8,604 bases of DNA from an uncultured Collinsella sp. (GTDB taxonomy: Bacteria; Actinomycetota; Coriobacteriia; Coriobacteriales; Coriobacteriaceae). A model generated the notes under the pieces. That model was not told where the DNA came from, made no database searches, and saw only the letters and a program-made list of their open reading frames with translations. The DNA lies in assembly GCA_900548515.1 (NCBI GenBank), contig URKU01000081.1:1-8604 (forward strand). The letters run 5' to 3'. The translations under genes were made by a program, and so were the position numbers. Below, piece after piece: positions 1 to 4,451 of the stretch. Every line of letters begins with the position of its first letter. The stretch's first letter is position 1.

Positions 1-1
1 C

Positions 2-46
2 ACAAGGCGTCCTACGGCGGAAGAATTGCAGGCGTTTATCAGCTAA
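2..46 (+). CDS. possible 3' tail of a gene entering from the left
   Basis: Frame 2 reads TRRPTAEELQAFIS and then a TAA stop at 44-46. The composition (a Pro-Thr-Ala-Glu-Glu-Leu helix start close to a stop) resembles the C-terminus of a real protein better than the other two frames do. Only 14 residues are visible, so no function can be assigned. Frame 3 is also open here, but it runs on across the glnN terminator and looks like chance. If the call is right, the gene converges on glnN. I see no rightward terminator between its stop and position 200. Low confidence. Confidence 0.25.
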   Translation, partial: TRRPTAEELQAFIS

Positions 47-200
47 GTACTTGGACATATGTTGCGTAACACTGCATATTTTGCAAAAAGATAATGCTAC
101 AGGGCTTGTGACAGTACTCATATTTGACGTTTTTTGTCCACGACCCCTTATTGCGTGGGCGAATCAGTTGCAAAGCGGGATCCAAAGCGTCCTTCGCAAA
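47..200. other. AT-richer intergenic stretch with a short palindrome
   Basis: No convincing gene is seen. It contains a perfect 10-base palindrome, TTTTGCAAAA, at 79-88, and a -10-like hexamer GATAAT at 90-95 with a weak GTAACA 18 bases upstream (66-71). A short inverted repeat, CCACG/CGTGG, lies at 138-142 and 154-158; it is preceded rather than followed by T residues on the plus strand, so it is not a typical terminator. Any promoter here would point into the end of glnN, and its purpose is unknown. Confidence 0.3.
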
Positions 201-236
201 CAAAAAGCCGGGGCCCACGCGATGCAGACCCCGGCT
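201..236 (-). terminator. rho-independent terminator of glnN
   Basis: On the minus strand an 8-base stem (AGCCGGGG pairing with CCCCGGCT, plus-strand arms 206-213 and 229-236) with a 15-base loop is followed directly by TTTTTG. It begins 30 bases past the glnN stop codon. The plus-strand reading has no T tract after the stem, so it acts leftward only. Confidence 0.88.
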
Positions 237-265
237 CAATACCGTGACGATATGCCAGTTACGTT

Positions 266-2353
266 CTACACGTAGAACAGGATGTCGTCGTAGGTCGGGA
301 CCGGCCAGTAGTCGGCGGCCACGATCTCCTCCATGGCGTCCACGGCGGCACGCAGCGCATCCATAGCGGGAACGACCTCGTGCGCGTACACGTTGGCCTG
401 CTCCTGACCATCGAGGCCCTCGGCCTTCTGATGCACGGCGTCGAGCGCCTTGATGGAGTCGTTGATGGCGGTGATGCCGTTGCAGAGCTTGTTGAGCGTG
501 TTCTGCTCGCACTGCATGGCAGCATCGGCACCGGCAGCGCGGATTGCCTCCAGGCCCTTAGCGACCTTGGTGGCATAGGCGGTGATGACCGGGCGATAGG
601 TACGACGTGCCTCGCGAATCATCGTGGTAGCCTCGATGTTCATGAGCTTGTTGTACTTCTCGAGCTTGCAGTCATAGCGGCACTGAGCCTCGGCCTTGGT
701 CAGGACGCCCGTCTCCTCAAAGAGCGCGATAGCCTTATCGGAAACAAAAGCGGGAAGAGCGTCGGCCGTGGTCTTGTTGTTGGCAAGGCCGCGCTTCTCG
801 GCCTCGATGGGCCACTCGTCGGAGTAACCGTCGCCGGAGAACAGGATGCGCTGGTGATCGGTCAGCACCTTCTTGCAGTACTCGAGCGCGGCGTCCTGGA
901 ACTTATCCTCGGGCGTACCCTCGAGTGCGTCGGCGAAGGACTTGAGCGACTTGGCCACGGCGGCATCGAGCACCAGGTTGGAGTCGGAGACGTTCTGCTC
1001 GGAGCCGCAGGCACGGAACTCGAACTTGTTGCCGGTGAAGGCAAACGGGGAGGTGCGGTTGCGGTCGGTGTTGTCCTGCATCAGCTTGGGCAGGGTATCG
1101 GCGCCCAGGTCAAGCACGCCGCGCGTGGCATGGACGGAAGCCTTGCCATCGATGATCTTCTCGACAACCTCGGTGAGCTGGTCGCCCAGGAAGATGGACA
1201 TAATCGCCGGAGGAGCCTCGTTGGCGCCCAGACGATGATCGTTGCCGGCCGAGGCAACGGAGGCACGCAGGAGTTCCTGATAGTTATCGACGGCCTCGAT
1301 CACCGCGGTGAGGAAGACGATGAACTGCAGGTTGTCGAGCGGAGTGTCGCCCGGGTCGAGCAGGTTCTCGGACTCGGTGCCAAGCGACCAGTTGTTGTGC
1401 TTGCCCGAACCATTGATGCCCTCGAAGGGCTTCTCGTGCAGCAGGCAGACCAAGTCGTGACGGGAAGCGATGAGCTTCATCTTCTCCATCATGACCAGAT
1501 TCTGGTCGATGGCCTCGTTGACCTCGCCGTAGACAGGGGCGAGCTCATGCTGGCAGGGAGCGACCTCGTTGTGCTTGGTCTTAGCAGGAATGCCAAGCGC
1601 CCACAGCTCATCGTCCAGGTCCTTCATATAGGACGAGACGGTGGGGCGGATAGCGCCAAAGTAGTGCTCCTCGAGCTCCTGGCCCTTGCAGGGAGCAGCG
1701 CCAAAGAGGGTGCGACCGGTGATGACCAGGTCCCTGCGCTTGCGGTAAGCGTCCTTCTTGATCAGGAAGTACTCCTGCTCATCGCCCACGGAAGGAACGA
1801 CCTTCTTGGGGGTCTTGCCAAACAGCGCCAAAACGCGCTTGGACTCACGCGAGAGCGCGGTCATGGAGCGCAGCAGCGGGGTCTTCTTGTCCAGAGCCTC
1901 GCCCGTGTAGGAGCAGAAAGCCGTGGGGATGCACAGGACATCGTCCTTAATGAATGCGGGGCTGGTGGGATCCCAAGCGGTGTAGCCACGGGCCTCGAAG
2001 GTGGCACGCAGGCCGCCGTTGGGGAAGCTGGAGGCGTCCGGCTCGCCCTGGATGAGGTTCTTGCCCGTAAACTTGGTAATGGCGGTGCCGTCGTGGTTGG
2101 GCTCGAGGAAGCTGTCGTGCTTCTCGGAAGTAATGCCCGAAAGCGGCTGGAACCAGTGCGCGTAGTGCGTCGCGCCCTTGGAGATGGCCCAGACCTTCAT
2201 GGCGTGGGCAACGGCGTTGGCCACATCCAGGTCGAGCGGCTCACCGTCCTCGAGGGTTGCAGCAAGGCGCTTCCAAATGTCCTTGGGGAGGTAGTCCTTC
2301 ATGACTTCCTCAGAGAACACCATGGTCCCGAAGCGGTCAGTAAGTTCGGCCAT
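266..2353 (-). CDS. glnN: glutamine synthetase type III
   Basis: Makes L-glutamine from glutamate, ammonia and ATP in the cytoplasm, the main route of ammonia assimilation. The 695-residue product matches the length of the large GSIII family (about 700 residues, dodecameric) and not GSI or GSII. Motifs seen: WFQP near residue 67, GDEQEYFL at 190-197 (metal and glutamate binding region), KTKHNEVAPCQHELAP at 258-273, NGSGKHNNWS at 314-323, NEAPPAIMSIFLG at 378-390, DRNRTSPFAF at 430-439 and NKFEFRACGS at 442-451 (nucleotide and glutamate site), and the GSIII-type C-terminal end ADYWPVPTYDDILF. I chose the ATG at 2353 because GGGAG lies 6 bases upstream and MAELTDRFG fits the family start; an in-frame ATG at 2416 would add 21 atypical residues across a hairpin and has no good ribosome site. 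The gene is intact and monocistronic here, with its own promoter, long leader and terminator. Confidence 0.97.
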   Translation of the reverse strand: MAELTDRFGTMVFSEEVMKDYLPKDIWKRLAATLEDGEPLDLDVANAVAHAMKVWAISKGATHYAHWFQPLSGITSEKHDSFLEPNHDGTAITKFTGKNLIQGEPDASSFPNGGLRATFEARGYTAWDPTSPAFIKDDVLCIPTAFCSYTGEALDKKTPLLRSMTALSRESKRVLALFGKTPKKVVPSVGDEQEYFLIKKDAYRKRRDLVITGRTLFGAAPCKGQELEEHYFGAIRPTVSSYMKDLDDELWALGIPAKTKHNEVAPCQHELAPVYGEVNEAIDQNLVMMEKMKLIASRHDLVCLLHEKPFEGINGSGKHNNWSLGTESENLLDPGDTPLDNLQFIVFLTAVIEAVDNYQELLRASVASAGNDHRLGANEAPPAIMSIFLGDQLTEVVEKIIDGKASVHATRGVLDLGADTLPKLMQDNTDRNRTSPFAFTGNKFEFRACGSEQNVSDSNLVLDAAVAKSLKSFADALEGTPEDKFQDAALEYCKKVLTDHQRILFSGDGYSDEWPIEAEKRGLANNKTTADALPAFVSDKAIALFEETGVLTKAEAQCRYDCKLEKYNKLMNIEATTMIREARRTYRPVITAYATKVAKGLEAIRAAGADAAMQCEQNTLNKLCNGITAINDSIKALDAVHQKAEGLDGQEQANVYAHEVVPAMDALRAAVDAMEEIVAADYWPVPTYDDILFYV

Positions 2354-2372
2354 ACGGAACTCCCTTCGTATC

Positions 2373-2395
2373 GGCACCGCGTGAGAAGCGGTGTT
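2373..2395 (-). promoter_or_regulatory. hairpin just upstream of the glnN ribosome site
   Basis: CACCGC (2375-2380) and GCGGTG (2388-2393) form a 6-base stem with a 7-base loop, extendable by two G-T pairs to 2373 and 2395. It lies in the glnN leader about 10 bases before the GGGAG ribosome site (2360-2364). It could shape ribosome access, but no anti-ribosome-site pairing is obvious. Confidence 0.45.
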
Positions 2396-2432
2396 GATTA
2401 CTAACGAACGAGTCATAGATTAGGCTCGTCGT

Positions 2433-2470
2433 GTTTCCGCAACATTACCGTTATGTTGCTGTCACGAAAC
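2433..2470 (-). promoter_or_regulatory. degenerate GlnR-type box upstream of glnN
   Basis: Read on the minus strand this is GTTTC-n6-GCAAC-n6-GTAAT-n6-GAAAC. The actinobacterial (OmpR-type) GlnR box is GTnAC-n6-GAAAC repeated with the same spacing; three of the four blocks have one mismatch and the last is exact. The same bases also make an inverted repeat, GCAACAT (2439-2445) with ATGTTGC (2453-2459), which could instead be a leader RNA hairpin with a 7-base loop. The box lies 80-117 bases upstream of the glnN start, downstream of the promoter called at 2605-2633, so as an activator site it would require a second, closer promoter. The assignment is inference. Confidence 0.35.
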
Positions 2471-2485
2471 CAATCAATGAGGTTA

Positions 2486-2509
2486 CCGCATCGCGGCGGC
2501 GTTGCCGCC
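2486..2509 (-). promoter_or_regulatory. overlapping GC-rich hairpins in the glnN leader
   Basis: GGCGGC (2495-2500) and GCCGCC (2504-2509) pair around a 3-base loop. A second stem, CCGC (2486-2489) with GCGG (2493-2496), shares bases with it, so the two cannot form together. No T tract follows on either strand, so this is not a terminator. Meaning unknown. Confidence 0.4.
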
Positions 2510-2531
2510 CTCAACAGCCAATCAACTGTAT

Positions 2532-2581
2532 AAATTGCAGACCTCTCCCCATGGTTTAAGGGTAGGCAATTTGGGATGGGG
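2532..2581 (-). ncRNA. possible H-type pseudoknot in the glnN leader
   Basis: Stem 1 pairs AAATTGC (2532-2538) with GCAATTT (2566-2572), then a symmetric AG/AG internal loop, then ACC (2541-2543) with GGT (2561-2563). The loop of stem 1 contains CCCCAT (2547-2552), which is complementary to ATGGGG (2576-2581) three bases beyond stem 1. That is the geometry of an H-type pseudoknot, as used by several small riboswitches. Transcribed from the promoter at 2605-2633 it would lie about 17-66 bases into the glnN messenger. It does not match the known glutamine-binding glnA RNA motif as I remember it. The pairing is seen in the sequence; function is inference. Confidence 0.3.
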
Positions 2582-2589
2582 CTCTATTA

Positions 2590-2615
2590 ACTGGTATTTC
2601 GCATCAGATACCAGT
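2590..2615. promoter_or_regulatory. operator-like inverted repeat at the glnN promoter
   Basis: Perfect 8-base arms ACTGGTAT (2590-2597) and ATACCAGT (2608-2615) around a 10-base centre. One arm covers the glnN -10 element and the other sits at the expected transcription start. A further half site, TTGGTATC, lies at 2681-2688 on the metF side. The placement suits a repressor, but the cognate protein is not in the window. Confidence 0.5.
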
Positions 2616-2633
2616 CTTTATAGCCCGTGTCAA
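2605..2633 (-). promoter_or_regulatory. sigma-70 type promoter for glnN
   Basis: On the minus strand a perfect -35 TTGACA (2628-2633) is followed after 17 bases by TATCTG (2605-2610) with an upstream TGG that makes an extended -10 element. The -10 hexamer itself matches only 3 of 6, but the -35, the spacing and the extension are good. Transcription would start near 2598, giving a leader of about 245 bases. Confidence 0.6.
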
Positions 2634-2731
2634 AATGAGCCGCTCTGCTATAGGGAATGTCGATAGCAGGGCATCTTTGATTGGTATCCCCCAAATAGTG
2701 AGTGAAACTCCGCCGTGGCACAGTGGTGCTG

Positions 2732-2737
2732 TAGAAT
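2732..2737 (+). promoter_or_regulatory. possible -10 element for the metF operon
   Basis: TAGAAT matches 5 of 6 bases of the -10 consensus, with TG directly before it, and sits 45 bases before the metF start. No recognisable -35 element lies at the right distance, so a start here may need an activator. The small inverted repeat GCAC/GTGC at 2718-2729 lies just upstream. Confidence 0.35.
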
Positions 2738-2781
2738 CCTTACAACACATCACACTATTTAAGTATCTAAAGGAGCACGAT

Positions 2782-3654
2782 ATGCGCGTCGACGAGGTTT
2801 TTAAGCAGGCAGCATCCCAGGGCACCGCACCCGTTTCCTTTGAGATGTTCCCGCCCAAGGGCGAGCTTACCCTCAACACGGCTCGCGAGGTGGCAGGCAA
2901 TCTGTGCAAGCTTTCGCCGAGCTTTGTCTCGGTCACCTGCTCTGCCGGCGGCTCGGGCAACGGCGCCACCACCGCCCCCATCGCGCATATGATTACGAGC
3001 GAATTCAATACGCCCTCGGTGGCACACCTTACCTGCGTGGGCCGCTCGCACGCCGATATCGCCGCCAAGATCGACGAATACCGCTCCGCCGGCGTAGAAA
3101 ACGTACTGGCCCTGCGCGGCGACCTGCCCGCTGGCGCGACCGAGGATGACAAGCCCGCCTCGGACTACGCCTATGCCCGCGACCTCATCCCCGAGCTCGT
3201 CGACGCCGGCTTTTGCGTGGGCGCCGCAGCCTATCCTGAGGGCCACATCGCCTGCGAGGATCTGAACCTCTCGGTCGAATACCTCAAGCAAAAACAGGAC
3301 GCCGGCGCAAGCTTCTTTGTGACGCAGCTCTTCTTTGATAACGAGTGCTTCTACCGCTTCCGCGAGCATGCCGACAAGGCGGGCATCACCGTGCCCATCA
3401 CCGCGGGCATCATGCCGTTTATGGGCAAGTCGCAAATCAGCCGCATGGTCTTTATGTGCGGCGCGTCGCTGCCTTCCCCCGTCATCAAGATCCTCGCCAA
3501 ATACGAGAACGACCCCGAGAGCCTGCAGGCAGCCGGTGTAGATTATGCCGCCCGCCAGCTTTGCGACCTCAAGGAGCACGGCGCCGACGGCCTGCACCTG
3601 TACACTATGAACCGTCCTGCAATCGCCGCGACCATTATGGAGCGCCTGGGGTAA
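2782..3654 (+). CDS. metF: methylenetetrahydrofolate reductase
   Basis: Reduces 5,10-methylenetetrahydrofolate to 5-methyltetrahydrofolate with FAD, supplying the methyl group for methionine synthesis. The 290-residue single-domain protein is of normal bacterial MetF length. Motifs: SFEMFPPK at 19-26, including the expected catalytic Glu (E21); LALRGD at 109-114 with the flavin and folate site Asp; AYPEGH at 150-155; DAGASFFVTQLFFD at 173-186 with the folate-binding Gln; GIMPF at 209-213; and the C-terminal HLYTMNR at 272-278. The ATG at 2782 is chosen because AAGGAG lies 6 bases upstream and the family begins here. It is the first gene of an operon with the activation protein and metH; its TAA stop shares one base with the next ATG. 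The reductant (NADH, or ferredoxin via a partner) cannot be read from the sequence, and no metV-like partner gene is adjacent. Confidence 0.96.
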   Translation: MRVDEVFKQAASQGTAPVSFEMFPPKGELTLNTAREVAGNLCKLSPSFVSVTCSAGGSGNGATTAPIAHMITSEFNTPSVAHLTCVGRSHADIAAKIDEYRSAGVENVLALRGDLPAGATEDDKPASDYAYARDLIPELVDAGFCVGAAAYPEGHIACEDLNLSVEYLKQKQDAGASFFVTQLFFDNECFYRFREHADKAGITVPITAGIMPFMGKSQISRMVFMCGASLPSPVIKILAKYENDPESLQAAGVDYAARQLCDLKEHGADGLHLYTMNRPAIAATIMERLG

Positions 3655-4442
3655 TGGAAAAACCGCACATCGATACAACCGCTGTCGAAGTGCCGGCCGA
3701 CCTTGCGTCGCCGGCGCTTTACCGTATCGATGCTGCCCACCACCCCCGTGTCGACCGTGCCGAGATGCTGCGGTATCTGGGCTACGGCGGTCAGCAGATT
3801 GAGCCTGAACTTGCACAACGTATTGAGCTTGTCGTTGAACGTCTGGAACTGGACATTGAGCCCCGTGGCGTGCGCCGCGTATTTGCCATCGATGCCACGG
3901 GCGTGGACGAGCAGGACAAGCCTTGCATCCGTCTGGTCGGCACCAACGTTGAGCTGCGCGGTCGTGATATCTATCGACATCTCAAAGACGCCCGCTTTGC
4001 CGCGCTCATGGCATGCACCCTCGGCATGGATGCCGAGCGTCGTCTGCGCACCACGGGAGCCCAGCAGCCCCTAGAGGGAGCCGTGCTCGACGCCGCATGC
4101 TCTGCCTATGTAGAAGCCGCCGTTGAGCAAATGGACCAGCAGGTCAAGGCTGCGGCCGCCGCACACGGGCTCGCCGGCAACTGGCGCTTCAGTCCCGGCT
4201 ACGGCGACTGCCCGCTCTCGGCCCAGCGCTCGATCGTCAATGCGCTCAACGCCACGCGGCTCATCGGGCTTACCGTCACGCCCACCAGCCTGCTCATGCC
4301 CACCAAAAGCGTGACCGCGGTGATCGGTCTGTTTGACGGCGAGGTCCACGACGCCCAGAGCCGCCCCACCTGCAATATATGCCGCATGCGCGAGCACTGT
4401 CGCTTCCGCGCCGCCCACACCACCTGCTATTCCAGCCATTAG
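3654..4442 (+). CDS. stand-alone methionine synthase activation protein (AdoMet-binding)
   Basis: Predicted 262-residue cytoplasmic protein that reactivates MetH whose cobalamin has oxidised to cob(II)alamin, using S-adenosylmethionine and a reduced flavodoxin or ferredoxin. It corresponds to the C-terminal activation domain of E. coli MetH, made here as a separate protein, as for Thermotoga maritima TM0269. The AdoMet motif RxxxGYxxxP is present as R178, G182, Y183 and P187 (RFSPGYGDCP). The following LLMPTKSVTAVIGL at 213-226 fits the conserved end of the domain. Beyond the fold are four Cys at 240, 243, 249 and 258 (CxxC-x5-C-x8-C), which could bind a metal. The ATG overlaps the metF stop (TAATG), implying translational coupling. 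Its stop (TAG) is part of the metH ribosome site. The adjacent metH lacks this domain, which strongly supports the call. Confidence 0.92.
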   Translation: MEKPHIDTTAVEVPADLASPALYRIDAAHHPRVDRAEMLRYLGYGGQQIEPELAQRIELVVERLELDIEPRGVRRVFAIDATGVDEQDKPCIRLVGTNVELRGRDIYRHLKDARFAALMACTLGMDAERRLRTTGAQQPLEGAVLDAACSAYVEAAVEQMDQQVKAAAAAHGLAGNWRFSPGYGDCPLSAQRSIVNALNATRLIGLTVTPTSLLMPTKSVTAVIGLFDGEVHDAQSRPTCNICRMREHCRFRAAHTTCYSSH

Positions 4443-4445
4443 GAG
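4441..4445 (+). promoter_or_regulatory. metH ribosome binding site overlapping the upstream stop
   Basis: AGGAG lies 6 bases before the metH ATG (4452) and shares its first two bases with the TAG stop of the preceding gene (TAGGAG). Ribosomes ending the activation protein finish on the metH start signal, which should couple the two products. Confidence 0.8.
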
Positions 4446-4451
4446 CCCTCG

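Larger units (their letters stand above)
2470..2684. repeat. three copies of the octamer TTGATTGG
   Basis: TTGATTGG occurs on the minus strand at 2470-2477 and 2518-2525 and on the plus strand at 2677-2684, all inside the glnN/metF intergenic region. The two minus copies are 48 bases apart start to start. Repeated octamers in a short regulatory region can be binding sites for one regulator, but the protein is unknown. Confidence 0.4.
2354..2781. other. divergent intergenic region between glnN and metF
   Basis: A 428-base region without a gene, clearly AT-richer than its flanks. It holds the glnN promoter and leader (minus) and the upstream region of the metF operon (plus), with several inverted repeats listed separately. 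I looked for SAM, cobalamin, THF and T-box leader motifs on both strands and recognised none. The open frame that extends metF upstream to 2635 has no ribosome site, and its added residues do not resemble MetF. Confidence 0.8.

Noticed and set aside
138..158. Hairpin CCACG/CGTGG as a terminator for a gene entering from the left
   Set aside because: The T run lies before rather than after the stem on the plus strand, and the stem is only 5 pairs.
51..275. Small plus-strand open frame (74 codons) at the left edge
   Set aside because: No ribosome site, overlaps the glnN terminator and the end of glnN, and its codon use is unlike the real genes.
380..2404. Long plus-strand open frame (674 codons) opposite glnN
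   Set aside because: It is the antisense shadow of a GC-rich gene. The residue make-up is unnatural (very rich in Gly, Val, Leu, Ala) with no recognisable motif, while the minus-strand frame has all the GSIII motifs.
2354..2416. Upstream ATG extending glnN by 21 residues
   Set aside because: No good ribosome site at that ATG; the added region covers a hairpin and the true GGGAG ribosome site, and the family begins at MAELTDRFG.
2532..2581. Assignment of the leader structure to the known glutamine-binding glnA RNA
   Set aside because: I do not find the conserved core of that motif; only general pairing geometry is present.
2635..2781. Upstream ATG extending metF by 49 residues
   Set aside because: No ribosome site there, AT-rich non-coding composition, and the ATG at 2782 has AAGGAG at ideal spacing and matches the MetF start.
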